The notes under the pieces were generated by a model. The model was not told the origin of the DNA. It was given only the letters and a program-made list of their open reading frames with translations, and ran no database searches. A stretch of 64,000 bases of DNA from Sinotaia quadrata. Lineage: Eukaryota; Mollusca; Gastropoda; Architaenioglossa; Viviparidae. Positions within the stretch are counted from its first letter, which is position 1. Every line of letters starts with the position of its first letter. Shown here piece after piece: positions 14,986 to 23,957 of the stretch. The DNA is taken from contig CM054182.1 of assembly GCA_028829895.1 (NCBI GenBank), positions 37,456,879 to 37,520,878 on the forward strand. Reading direction: 5' to 3'. The translations under genes were made by a program, and so were the position numbers.

Positions 14986-16102
14986 AATAATAACATATAT
15001 ATACAGGGTACAGAACACACCTTATGCACATCCAGGCAGGAGTCAATAAATGTTTTCAAGTCCAAATATGCATCATCATACAGGCTTGGGTCATCAGCAC
15101 TGCGCATATTCATTTTAATTCAGCGTTAAGTACTCATATTTACTGCATGGAAGTATATCAATAAATATGAATTAAAATTTCTGGGCTAAAAAAAGGTTTG
15201 GGGAAAAGGGCTTAGGTGGAGATTCTCTTTCACTTGAACATTCCATGTTTCACGAGACACATTTAGCGGGATTCTTCACTACCATAATCTCATCAACCTT
15301 ACTACTGTGCTCTTCATTTCTCACCACTTCAGTTAACCTTACCAATTACTCTTCATTCATACCAGTCATCCACAAGTCCTTTGCATTTCTTATCACTTAT
15401 CTACAAACTCTTACTAATTAGTTTACATTTCTCACCATTTATCAACAGGGCTTCACCTGAATTACTCTTTATTTATCCCCTCTTATCCTTAAGCCATCAC
15501 TTATTACTCTTCATTTCTCCACACTTATCCAGAGACAATTGCCACTAGCTCTTCATTTGTCCCCACTTATCCACAGACCCTCACTTATTACTCTTTGTTT
15601 TCCACCATTTATCCAGAGACAATTGCCTTTAGCTCTTCATTTCTCACCACTTATCCAAAGACCCTCACTTATTACTCTTCGTTTTTCACCATTTATCCAG
15701 AGACAATTACCATTAGCTCTTCATTTATCACCACTTATCCACAGATGATTGACATTTGCTCTTCATTTCTCAACACTTATCGGTTAACTTATCCACAATT
15801 ATTACCAATTATTCCAAAATACTGAAAAGAAAACTAACACATTAATGAACAAAAAACTTCTGCCTTTAACTTTATGATTTATGTATGTAATATTTTTTTA
15901 ATGTACACAATTAAATCTCTAGCCCCTTTCACTTAAAAAAATAAATATTTGTATTTTTTATTTTAATTACATATGTATGTTTGAAATCATAAATTACTGA
16001 TGGAGCAGAATTAAAATTAAATGATCTGAATAAAGCATGTGATATATACTTTAAACTACAAACAACATTAAGATGTATATACACACATCACATACAAAGA
16101 AA

Positions 16103-16140
<38 letters not shown>

Positions 16141-17477
16141 CTAACAAAATAGAAAATAACACAAGCAATACATGTTACCTTTTGTATGCAGCCAAAGCTT
16201 GAGAAACCACAGCTGAAGACTGAGATTTTTCTGCTTGCAAGTCATCTTCACTTAACTTAGCTTCCTTCTTCAGAATTGATTCTGTTTCCTGAAATTAAAC
16301 AGAATGTTAGGTGATTAAACATACCAAAAAATATTCTGAATGATTGACAGGAATTTTAAGATGAATGCTTACTGCTACATTCTTTATTATGATTTACCTA
16401 CAGATTTATTTTATTAGCATTGTCAGTTCCTGTATGTATGTGCAATAGTGATAAAATTTTACCCAATGATATAATAACACTAAATTATGTCTACTTTCTC
16501 AAATCTATTATCTTGTACTTGAGACACTGTACTTTTTATTTAACTTTCATATTTGCTTATCTTACTTGCAAGGATAAAGGTTACAGTATGTTGCATGAAA
16601 GAAACAAATGGCACATAGCATTTACAGAAAACACAAATAAAATAGCAACCTATAATTTCAATAGTCCATTTAGTATTTACACTGAAACCCTTTGCTGGGA
16701 GATGGGCAAAATGTTAATTCTCCATCCTGGGACAACTGTACCTTAGGCTAATCCTCAAAACACACCTTCTGGCTGCCAAATGTGTTAGAAAGATGAATGA
16801 TACTGTAGAAGGGTGATAGTTCTAGAAAATAACTCAAAATAGCTCAAGCCCCCTAGCGACTTTTTGTGTTGTTCTGTTGAAACTCGAACTCCAATAATTA
16901 TTCACCCACTATTTACACAGTCTATTACTAAGTCTACTGAAGAGTCATATAATATTAATGTGTAGGTCTATGGATAATTAATTATATGTACAATCCGTAA
17001 GACTGAAATCACTTTGAATTCAAATACAAATTATACATGTAAAACAAAAAATGCGCCGTTTGATTGAAAATTATCCCGATTTTCTTTAGTGTAGTTGTAC
17101 AATCCGCAGGACGAGACAGTTTTGCCAGATTAGTATATAATCTAACTTTTAGGTCTATTAAATTATCAGTTATTTATTAACATTTAATCACCCTCTTTCA
17201 CATTATTTATAAAGATGATTAAGACTAAGCCATATCTTTGGAAATTGTTGAATTTTGAATTGAGACAATTTGCCTCCGATTTGTGCCACACAGAGAGGTC
17301 TTAAAGATAGCAACTAATTACAAAACATGAGGAGAAGTTTAAATACTGTGCTTATCACACCTGCAAATTATGCTCTCTAAGAAACTGCAACACAGCGAGA
17401 AGCGTTTGCTTCTCGTTGTGATCTGATTTTTCTCCTTTAAACGAGTCTGCTTTGACATCAGCTGTGTGACCATCCAT
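2421..17477 (-). CDS. TAF5: Transcription initiation factor TFIID subunit 5 (3' part missing)
   Basis: TAF5 is a scaffold subunit of TFIID, and in many animals related forms serve SAGA. It acts in the nucleus. Fourteen minus-strand coding exons join in phase to 504 codons: 17361-17477, 16179-16288, 15021-15099, 12244-12322, 10800-10923, 10482-10600, 10203-10280, 9641-9756, 9335-9426, 8123-8242, 5929-6074, 3633-3770, 3284-3365, 2421-2532. Residues ~23-55 (LLAVLQFLREHNL) form a LisH-like region. Residues ~76-210 form the TAF5 NTD2 domain (FIHMYLELVYNQHE; RMSRDSYTHLKRHLQ). An acidic then Lys-rich linker (~255-305) leads to WD40 repeats from ~345 (GHSGPVYAVSF; SEDGTIRLWSL; GHNYPVWDVRF; SGGQDRTTKLWS). 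The fourth repeat starts (FVGHLSDVD) and the gene then runs off the left edge, leaving roughly 2-3 WD repeats unseen. Start: first ATG of the LisH exon, at 17477. All introns have GT donors and AG acceptors. Confidence 0.95.
3284..3365 (-). CDS. TAF5: TAF5 coding exon 13 (second/third WD40 repeats)
   Basis: Two acceptors are possible. TTTAG ending at 3366 keeps frame and gives SEDGT-IRLWSL, so I chose it over the TTAG four bases on. Continues YKGHNYPVWDVRF. Donor GTAAGT. Confidence 0.92.
3633..3770 (-). CDS. TAF5: TAF5 coding exon 12 (second WD40 repeat)
   Basis: Acceptor TTATAG. Reads DDVLERMMDDRTATDTKI...GHSGPVYAVSF...SGSEDGT. Donor GTAAGA. Confidence 0.94.
3819..3905 (+). repeat. Degenerate (CTAT)n tract
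   Basis: Interrupted CTAT/TTAT/CTAC tetranucleotides in the intron before TAF5 exon 12. Short ORFs across it are repeat artefacts. Confidence 0.6.
4094..4335. mobile_element. Small inverted-repeat element (MITE-like) with internal tandem repeat
   Basis: The left end has CCGTCTTAAT (around 4099) and the right end its inverse, ATTAAGACGG (4321). Both ends carry GGGCAA/TTGCCC-type inner sequence. It resembles hAT-type MITEs with GC-rich 'GGCNNCTGGGCA' interiors, but no 8-bp target duplication is clear. Confidence 0.45.
4199..4314. repeat. Three tandem copies, ~41 bp, inside the MITE-like element
   Basis: Unit starts GCCCTATGTTCATGAGG and ends with CAGGCAACTGCCCAGC. Three copies with few differences. 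Confidence 0.7.
4990..5030 (+). other. G-run cluster, possible G-quadruplex
   Basis: Runs of 3, 7, 5 and 5 guanines within about 25 bp in a TAF5 intron. On the TAF5 sense strand it is C-rich. Confidence 0.4.
5929..6074 (-). CDS. TAF5: TAF5 coding exon 11 (first WD40 repeat)
   Basis: Acceptor AAACAG. Reads VTCVDFTDDSSMMAAGLQDS...VWSLTPNKLRSM, the first blade. Donor GTAAGC. Confidence 0.93.
7485..8122 (-). repeat. Minisatellite of ~42 bp built from the TAF5 exon 10 splice donor
   Basis: About 15 copies in the intron directly after exon 10. Read on the TAF5 strand, each unit runs CCTCAACTC...AGGGGTTAGTATATGG then CTAATACACATT. The true junction reads CCTCAACTCATGTCAGG, G and then GTTAGTAATATGG, so each unit copies about 20 bp of exon end plus about 20 bp of intron start, including a usable-looking GTTAGT donor. 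Units nearest the exon (8040-8120) are closer to the exon sequence (...CATGCCAGGG...). Confidence 0.85.
8123..8242 (-). CDS. TAF5: TAF5 coding exon 10
   Basis: Acceptor TTTCAG. Reads KDQDKVEKV...LPSICFYTFLNSCQG. The frame-preserving donor is GTTAGT at 8122-8117, giving QG-VTCVDFTDD across the join. A minisatellite built from this exon end and donor follows directly in the intron. Confidence 0.9.
9335..9426 (-). CDS. TAF5: TAF5 coding exon 9 (basic linker)
   Basis: Acceptor TTGCAG. Lys-rich KKKAKKDPLLMKKSK, then PTRIPLPEL as in other TAF5 proteins. Donor GTAAGT. Confidence 0.9.
9641..9756 (-). CDS. TAF5: TAF5 coding exon 8 (acidic linker)
   Basis: Acceptor TTGTAG. Reads NKAKVYYGLLKEPDLNIPLE followed by a Glu/Gly-rich run. 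Two imperfect copies of its acceptor lie just upstream in the intron (9837-9935). Confidence 0.88.
9740..9935 (-). repeat. Three spaced copies of the TAF5 exon 8 acceptor region
   Basis: Plus-strand segments at ~9740-9792 (real exon edge), 9837-9875 and 9895-9932 share ACTTT..CTTTGTTGGCT followed by AAATAAGTGACTTTTGT-like sequence. On the gene strand the two extra copies read ...AG then CCAGCAAAG or TCAACAAAG, so both keep an AG acceptor and the exon's first bases. Confidence 0.55.
10203..10280 (-). CDS. TAF5: TAF5 coding exon 7
   Basis: 78 bp. Acceptor TTACAG. Reads VFDGIPRTQEQIHAMSGAV, linker after NTD2. Donor GTAAAT. Confidence 0.88.
10482..10600 (-). CDS. TAF5: TAF5 coding exon 6 (NTD2)
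   Basis: Acceptor TTCCAG. Reads SSRFVIRMSRDSYTHLKRHL and onward to IIQEHLFIEG. Donor GTCAGT. Confidence 0.93.
10800..10923 (-). CDS. TAF5: TAF5 coding exon 5 (NTD2)
   Basis: Acceptor TTGCAG. Reads GQFFEKYHGDQEDYYQADL, continuing NTD2. Donor GTATGC. Confidence 0.92.
11040..12140. other. TAF5 intron, no feature recognised
   Basis: AT-rich sequence with no ORF, long repeat or inverted repeat that I could find. A short palindromic word, CCCCATTTCACATTTC / GAATGTGAAATGGGG, occurs near 11450-11487. Confidence 0.5.
12244..12322 (-). CDS. TAF5: TAF5 coding exon 4 (NTD2)
   Basis: Acceptor TTTCAG, 26 codons plus one base. It contains VLYPVFIHMYLELVYNQHE, the best conserved TAF5 NTD2 motif. Confidence 0.93.
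12935..13060. repeat. Paralogous copy of the site into which the 13414 element inserted
   Basis: GGGTGAACACAGAAAATAA...TTATCCATAGCTTAAATTTTGTATCATTCAATAGG matches 13345-13413 joined to 14161-14185, where the pattern is GGGTGAACTCTGAAAATGA...CTAAAGCTTA | CGTGTTGTACCATTCAAAAGG. It represents the same repeat without the insertion. Similarity was judged by eye. Confidence 0.6.
13414..14158. mobile_element. Mariner/Tc1-type non-autonomous element with TA target duplication
   Basis: Perfect 15-bp terminal inverted repeats: AGGTGGCACACCTAG at 13414-13428 and CTAGGTGTGCCACCT at 14144-14158. TA flanks both sides (13412-13413 and 14159-14160). The 745-bp interior is AT-rich with no transposase ORF. 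A related sequence at 12935-13060 lacks the insert. TA duplication and size fit a Tc1/mariner-class MITE; the family is not identified. Confidence 0.75.
15021..15099 (-). CDS. TAF5: TAF5 coding exon 3 (start of NTD2)
   Basis: Acceptor GCGCAG. Reads SADDPSLYDDAYLDLKTFID..., closing with HK at a GTGTGT donor. Confidence 0.88.
15255..15795. repeat. Tandem array of ~42-bp units in a TAF5 intron
   Basis: Units such as ACTCTTCATTTCTCACCACT followed by TATCCAGAGACAATTG or TATCCACAGACCCTCACTTA. Alternating variants suggest a dimeric ~84-bp higher-order unit in the right half. ORFs here are repeat artefacts. Confidence 0.75.
16104..16138. repeat. (TG)n microsatellite
   Basis: About 17 uninterrupted TG units next to TAF5 exon 2. 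Confidence 0.9.
16179..16288 (-). CDS. TAF5: TAF5 coding exon 2
   Basis: Follows a TTTCAG acceptor and reads ETESILKKEAKLSEDD..., the end of the LisH region. Ends with two bases of a split Ser codon before GTAACA. Confidence 0.9.
16690..16860 (+). repeat. Dispersed repeat family B, copy 1
   Basis: Contains CTGGGAGATGGGCAAAATGT, a CTCAAAAC..CTTCTGG segment, and GTTAGAAAGATGAATGATA. The same order of motifs occurs inverted at 55545-55715. Confidence 0.7.
17361..17477 (-). CDS. TAF5: TAF5 coding exon 1
   Basis: 39 codons, start ATG at 17475-17477, ending ...REHNLQ at a GTGTGA donor. It carries most of the LisH-like segment. The ATG that overlaps at 17471-17473 is in another frame. Confidence 0.88.
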
Positions 17478-17671
17478 CTTGCACTTCCAATATAATCTCA
17501 ATATCAAAATACTTGTATAGGTAAATTAACATATGAAAAGAATAAAATAATTTTAAAGCAGAAATAATACTTTTCTTTCGTACAATATTTCTAGATAAAT
17601 TATTTATAATATAACATATATAGCTAACTCAATAAACGATATGCTTTCATAGCTAAACTTCCGGCCTCAGT
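17478..17671. promoter_or_regulatory. Head-to-head promoter region between TAF5 and RPL41
   Basis: Under 200 bp separate the TAF5 start codon (17477, minus) from the probable RPL41 transcription start (~17672, plus). Both genes are broadly expressed, so a shared bidirectional promoter is likely. No TATA box is clear on either side. The TAF5 start site is not determinable here. Confidence 0.65.
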
Positions 17672-17696
17672 CCTTTCTTCCGATTTCGTGTGCCTG
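17672..17696 (+). promoter_or_regulatory. RPL41: RPL41 5' UTR exon with TOP-like pyrimidine tract
   Basis: CCTTTCTTCC at 17672-17681 fits a terminal oligopyrimidine start typical of ribosomal protein mRNAs. The short exon ends TGCCTG at a GTAAGT donor (17697). The exact start is inferred. Confidence 0.65.
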
Positions 17697-17814
17697 GTAA
17701 GTTTGCATGTTTCAATTGTCTACATTATAATCTGACTTAATCGTGATTATCCTTTTGACATCAGTGTACATTGTTACAAAATACTATTTATTACATTTTT
17801 CTTTTTTTTTTCAG

Positions 17815-17840
17815 ATCTACACGACATCATGAGGGCAAAG
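17815..17840 (+). CDS. RPL41: RPL41 exon 2 (ATG at 17829)
   Basis: Acceptor after a T-run, TTTTCAG. Fourteen bases of leader, then ATG AGG GCA AAG and a GTATGT donor. Confidence 0.92.
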
Positions 17841-20800
17841 GTATGTATTTGATAATGTATAGTCGCATGTTCGCAGTTAACAGTAATAGTTGCTTAGACG
17901 CCATTTTAGTGTTACTATTGTGCAAATTAAAGCAAAATGTTTTACTTTATTTTACTTTATTCTTTTGTATCAGCGTTAAATAGTGCTCAGCTATGTATTA
18001 CTGAATTTTACTGTTAGCGGCTGCTATATTTAAAAACTGCACGCACTTAAGCACATGGTTTGTAATTGGCAAACTGCCAAATTTGAGTGTCACAGACCAA
18101 ACTGTAAAATTAATAAAATCTTTGGATGCATCTTAAAAACACTTTAATTTGAACTTCCAAATTAATTCTGATTCCAGTAATTAGACCTACAATATATATA
18201 TATATATTTGTTCTATTTCCAAACTAGATTGTGCTTTGTAAAGTGTCTCCCATTAAACTGTACTCAGTAATTGTAAATTTCCTTCTTGCAGTCGAACGAA
18301 ATATTGAAAAAAGTTTATGCTTGCCATATATTTAATTTAAATGATATTAACATTTTCATATTTTTTACTTGTCAACTACTGTTTTTGTCAGCTTATTTTT
18401 AAAGTAATCTGGTCTTTTCCTTTAGTGCAATTGTACAATTATAAAAGATAATTTGAACTAATTTTTAAATGAATAAAATATACATACACAAATTTTATGC
18501 TGTTATTAATTTTAATGCCATCTGAAAAATTATAGCAATTGCAAGTTAACAGTTATCTCCCTTTGCATAAAAACTTCAAATATCGGTAAGAAAGGTATTT
18601 TTTAAAAAGTGGAAATTTGCAGCAATTGGGTAGTATTTATTCAAAGTCTTTGGAAATACATTTGCATTTGGACTACACTGAACCCCTCATCACCTCCAAA
18701 TATAACTTTCTTTTAAGTTTGAATTTGTATTCTCGTTTTCCACGTATGACATGACACGTATATTTAAATAAAATAATCAATTAAACAAGGAAAATATTCA
18801 AAATTCATTTTGTCGTTAAAGTTCACTCCAATCTTTGTGAACTCTCCGTACAATACCAGTACACTTGAGAGAAAGGATCTTAGCTCTTGCTTGAAAGAAA
18901 TATGTAAATTTCTGAAAATTACCAGTTAAAAAGAACTGAGCTAGGGATGTTTTGAAACAATTTAAATTACAATACCTTCTACTTCTAGTTTTAGTGTAAT
19001 GGGTACTTTGTGTACAAGTACACGTAAATATATATATACAAGAAACATTTTCTTTACTGCATATTTGCATGTTCTATTCAAATCAATCAAAATGATTTCT
19101 AATGAAATAAGCATGGAAATCTATTATAATAAAAGTTAGAATCTCTAGACATCTTTTAAGCAAAGTCTTTAAGCCATATGAATTATATTCTGGACACAGT
19201 TTTCTCCAGAAACCTATCTGGACATGTTTGACCAAATAGTCCGGTCATTTGGAATTAGTTGATCTTATTTTTTCTTTTCCAGTGGCGAAAGAAGAGAATG
19301 AGGAGGTTGAAGCGCAAAAGGCGAAAGATGAGGGCAAGGTGAGATGTTCAAATTTGTTTATAAATTAAAACTAATAATATAGGTGTTTAAACTTTGCGCA
19401 TTGGCAGTAGCACCAAGGAAAATAATTATTACCTTTTCTACGCACAGTATTTTTTCTCGGGCTCTAGTTTTTTACAAGTGTGCGTGCATGCATATATTGT
19501 AGACCATATGAAGAGGAATCTAAGTCAACTGTGCACGGAGCTCAATATATTTAGATGTTCTGATTATGTATAAGAGTTGTAATTCTAATGAATATTGCAA
19601 TATGCGTGATAAATATGTGAGATATTTGGACTTAATTCTTTATTTTGAAGGAATGGCTTTACAAAAAAGAAACTGAGTGCAAATAACCCTTGCTATTGCA
19701 AATTTAGCTGCTCTTGATACAAAGAATTTGCCTTCGTTGACAGCTCCAAGCATTTTAACCACTTTCTGTCGTGCTGATCTTGTGCATGATCAAAAACGTT
19801 TTTCTATTCCACTTAACCCTAAAATATTTATAAATGTTGCTGACCACTGAATCTTTTCCAGGATGCTTAGAAATGCTGAGATGTCTGAATGTCTGGTTTT
19901 TATAAATATGTTTGAAGTGGTTCCTTTTCGTTTGGCCTTGTAGTGGGAATTGATCAGAATTTTGTTGGATCATTTCTTGTAAAGGTTATTTTTAATGATT
20001 ATAATAACATTTTTCTTTTATTGAATTGTTAGGAATAATTTTGGCAGATTTCATTTGCCTATAGCCCTTTTATTACATGCCATTAATTTTGAAACTTTAC
20101 ATGAAAGTGCAGAATTTTTTCTTCCATTCACTGATTGCATGCATGTGTTTGAATCTAATGCAATGTCATGGCCAAGCATGTTACTGACTTGAATATTGTT
20201 ACACAAGCCTGACACATTTCAATACAGAAAATTAGATGACAATTTTTGACCATTGCTGATATTAAATTTTTATCACTTGCAAGGAATGTGGGTTTTATCT
20301 CTTTAATTGGGAGGGATTTTTTAAAATCCCTATAGTTTCTGTTTGATTTTCTATTGTATTTCTGAAAATATATTCTATGCTCAAGGCTGATTATTTCTTA
20401 CAAGTTCGTAATTTTGACTTGCCTATGAAATTCAGTTTCAAAATATAAAAAAAAAATACTGTGAATGCAGTTAATAAATCTGGGGAAATAAATTGCATTC
20501 CATACACGTCCACAGCAATATACCACATCTTCACAGATTTATATATGCATCCAATTTATGCATATGGGCAAGACATTTATGTGTACAGTTGACCGTAAAT
20601 ATTCTAAATATTCTTTTAGAATTTATGATTTTTTTTCATAAATTACGAAAATGATCTAAATATTGTTTTGTGAATGATATATGTGTATGTGCACATACAG
20701 TAGAACTCTTAGGACTGAATGTTCTGCTAATTGGTGAAATCTTCATATAACCCAGTGATAATTAAAATTTTTAGTGTAAGTGTAATTTCTTCATGTGTAA

Positions 20801-21062
20801 GAGTATATATATTTTAAAATGTAGCTTGGGTGTAAAGTGAAACATATATATATATATATCTCTGTTAAGATTAAAAATTATAATATGCAAGTTTATTGTA
20901 CATAAATCATTGCATTTCATTTTTATGAGCTTTAGTGCTAACATTTTGACTAATGAAAACCTACTTATTCATGTTATATGATTGACATGTTTGGTAGTAC
21001 AGCTTTTCTTAAGTAAACTGTATTTTGTCTTATGCAGTTGTTTCTTTTTCAGATCCAAGTAA
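17829..21062 (+). CDS. RPL41: 60S ribosomal protein L41 (eL41)
   Basis: eL41 is the smallest eukaryotic ribosomal protein, an extremely basic 25-residue peptide of the ribosome. Three coding segments join in phase: 17829-17840 (MRAK), 19283-19338 (starting WRKKRMRRLKRKRRK) and 21053-21062 (SK, stop TAA). The product is exactly 25 residues, the family's usual length, and almost every residue matches the family. A non-coding first exon at 17672-17696 carries a TOP-like start. It is transcribed away from TAF5. Introns of ~120, 1442 and 1714 bp are large for so small a protein. Confidence 0.96.
19283..19338 (+). CDS. RPL41: RPL41 exon 3
   Basis: Acceptor TTTTCCAG. Arg/Lys-rich frame WRKKRMRRLKRKRRKMRA, ending in two bases of an Arg codon at GTGAGA. 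Confidence 0.95.
21053..21062 (+). CDS. RPL41: RPL41 last coding segment
   Basis: Acceptor TTTTTCAG. A TCC AAG TAA completes Arg-Ser-Lys-stop. The 3' UTR follows; no AATAAA appears in the next 800 bp, though an ATTAAA variant lies near 21553. Confidence 0.93.
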
Positions 21063-21600
21063 TCGATCAATGTCCCCTTCTGCATTTTCCATTGCTGGAT
21101 GTGGATTTTGAGCATATTTGTCAACTCTGTTTACTTTCTGGGGTTATGTCTGAGCTTGTTGGCAAATGCACTTCTGCTTATCTGAGACCGGCACAGGATC
21201 AATTTTCCAGTGTGGCTGCCAATTTGTGCTCTAAATTAACATTTTCTTCAGGTAGTTTCAGTTTCAAAATAGACAGTTCGACACAAATTGGTGCACTAAA
21301 GTTGCTTGGTTGTATGGTTTTAAAAGCTTTTTGGCTGCGTTTTGTTTTGCAGCAATCATTGGTGTACCCCAACTTGATTTTCAGATTGTATGATTATCCT
21401 GTGCTTGTGCATCAAGAAAGACCACTAGATTTGTGTAGGAGCCAATGTTTGCACTCCATTTCTGAAACAAACATTTGGTTTCCAAAGAACATCTGTTTTT
21501 CATTTGACACTTTGCTAAGGTATGCATCCAGGGATGGCTGTGCATTTATAGTAATTAAATGTTTGGACATGAAAATTTCTTGCAGTTTTCTGTTGTGTGA
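21063..21600 (+). other. Probable RPL41 3' UTR carrying a chance-like open frame
   Basis: A 190-codon frame opens at 21032 inside the last RPL41 intron, passes through the final exon in another frame and closes at 21604. It matches no family I know. It most likely lies in the 3' UTR and flank. Its length in AT-rich DNA is mildly odd. Confidence 0.4.
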
Positions 21601-21834
21601 ATGATGTGTTTACTAAAACTGAGGGGAGGTAACAGATTAAGGAGACCGATTATTTCATTTTGACTTTGATTAACTACCTTGTGTTCAAATATGTGGGATC
21701 AGTATATGTTTATATTTTATGCTTTAACCTGTACAGCGTCAGCTAACACCACTGTGTCAGGCTATTTTGATGCTTAACGATAATTGAATGGGTCAGTGGA
21801 CTAAAAAATTGAAAGTGACTAATTATCAATGGAT

Positions 21835-22470
21835 TTTAAAAATTTAAATTACCATATATTATAAACATGCTAAGGAGTTTTAAATTTATTTCAAATTCAT
21901 AAATAAATAATAAAAAGTTTTCTTCTGTTTTTGTTGAACTTGAGAATTTCGGCAGTTTTTTTTTTTAACAAGTCTACTTAAAAATTAAAAGCCAAGTATT
22001 TTCAAAATAAGTATTACAGACATACTAAGGAATTTTAAAAGTTATTTTTAATTTATTTCAAATAACAAGCTTTCTTTTTGTTGAACTAGCAAACATTTTC
22101 ATCGTTTTTTTTTTTTTTACACATCTACTAAAAATAAAAGCAAGTATTTTTAAAAGATTTTGAAAATGCGTATTATAAACATACTAAGGAATTTAAAAAA
22201 TATTTATTTAAATTTATTTAGAATTCAAAAACTAAAATAATAAAAACATTTCTTATCTTTTTGTTGAAGTTGCAAATTTTGCCATCTTATTTTTTTTACA
22301 AGTCTACTGAAAAATTAAAAGCAAATGTAATTCGTATAATTCTAAAACAATTTTCAAAATGAGTATTATGGGGGGCATTTTTAAAGTATTTATTTAAATT
22401 TAATTACTGAACGTGTTGTGGTTATTTCAAATTCAAAAATAAAAAGTTTTCTTACCTTTTTCTTGTGTTG
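21835..22470. repeat. Degenerate tandem array, ~170-bp unit, 3-4 copies
   Basis: Recurring order: CATACTAAGGAATTT, then AATTTATTT, then TTTTTGTTGAACT, a T-run, ACAAGTCTACT, AAAATTAAAAGCAAGTATTT. The copies are strongly diverged. Confidence 0.65.
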
Positions 22471-22499
22471 ACCTTCGTCAATTTGTTAGTTGCTTCATT

Positions 22500-23060
22500 G
22501 AATAAAATCTGAAGAAAACGATTTATGTTAATTACCACTTGAATATAAAATAATAATTGTTCTTGAGTAAATATTCACTATTTCCTGGAAAATTTCGATA
22601 CTTTTGAACGTTAACGAAAGTGTCACATGAAAGCCATGCTTCATTTGCTTTGAGAACGACCATTTTTTGTTTTTTATTTATCACATGGTCACATCCAAAA
22701 TTTTAGTAGGCTGATTGAATTTCATCTACAATTCATTAGAATTAACCACACAATAAAGTTCGTTAGGTAGGATCAAGCAAACAACCCAAAATTGGCCTCA
22801 AACTTGCCTGACAAAAAATTTGGTTCAAAATGGCGGCTCAACTTCAACAAGCGTGGGGTGGTGGGAAATTTCTTCAATTTCAATGGTATGACCTTTCTAA
22901 TAATTATCCAATGATAAAATTTAGAGCAGATTGGCTGTTGAAGCCAAACATCTTTCTGCTTTGAAATCTCCGACTGGAGCCTTGAATGACCTTAAAAAGA
23001 AAAATACATTCATTCAAAAAATTTGGACTATACATTGCCTAAAGAAGCAAGTGACGAGAG
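22500..23060. other. Intergenic, nothing certain
   Basis: A 68-codon frame starting at 22931 runs into the dispersed repeat at 23060 and has no recognisable domain. I do not call it a gene. Confidence 0.4.
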
Positions 23061-23480
23061 CCTTAATTTATGCTATTAATAATCCTCCAGAAGATGCCAC
23101 TCGTCTCCCTCACATGGCAGATATGCGGGTTCTGTAAATGTTTTCTTTCTTCCTCAACATTAAGGTCAAACATTTATTGTCGCACAATATTTCCGTAGGT
23201 GGAAAACTTTCCAAAGGAGAAAATAAATCTGTCTTATCTATATTTAGAGAGAGCCCCCATCCACCCACTCTCTCCAATATACTTATGATTACCAATATGT
23301 GTAAGGTCAATGCATTTAACAATATACATAAATACAATGAAAAGATTATTTGACCTCACTATATCTATGAAACTATTTTTAATATAATTCAATGCTTATT
23401 CAGTCATATATCTTACATATTTCAGCAGTCATATTTTTATAAATATAAATCACAAGATCATTCTTATAGAAAGTTAAACC
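23060..23480 (+). repeat. Dispersed repeat family A, copy 1
   Basis: Shares ordered blocks with copies at 34690-34805, 44470-44960 (inverted) and 48968-49450: CTCCAGNAGACACC-like, then TTATTGTC.CACAATA, GTAGGTGGAAAACTT, then GAGCCCCCATCCACCCACT. No protein is encoded. Class unknown. Confidence 0.75.
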
Positions 23481-23778
23481 TTGTGTTAAAAGAGTGACTT
23501 TAATAATTTAAATAAACACATTTCCAATGTACTGAATTCATGAAATTAAGAAAAATAGTCATGAAAAATCCAGTAAAGATATTAAATTAATTATTTTAAA
23601 ATGTGTTTTTTGCTGTCAGATTTTTCATGGTTATAATACTAGTGATAATAATCTTTTTCAGAATAAAAAACAGACAGAAAGAAAAAGAAACAAAACCCAG
23701 CAAAAAGGATTGTGTAAACGCTCAATAAATACTTTAACCATAAGATGTGAAGGGAAGCTAAAGATTGTTGGTATAGAT

Positions 23779-23957
23779 CAGGGGTGCACAAAAGTTTTAG
23801 GCCAGAGGGCCAAATTTCCAATTGATAGTGCGTGGAGGGCCGCCACATGGATGGTTCAGTAGAAAAAAACAACACAAATAATGAAATAATGTACTTTACT
23901 TTCGTAATAATGGTAACATCCAAAAGTCCTCCGGAGGCTGCAGTTTGTGTACCCCTG
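23779..23957. mobile_element. Short non-autonomous hAT element (179 bp)
   Basis: Begins CAGGGGTGCACAAA and ends TTTGTGTACCCCTG, imperfect terminal inverted repeats. Flanks GTATAT/AGAT-type: GTATAGAT before and GTTTAGAT after, 7 of 8 matching, as expected of the 8-bp hAT target duplication. It is an internally deleted relative of the element at 45134-45479. Confidence 0.85.
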
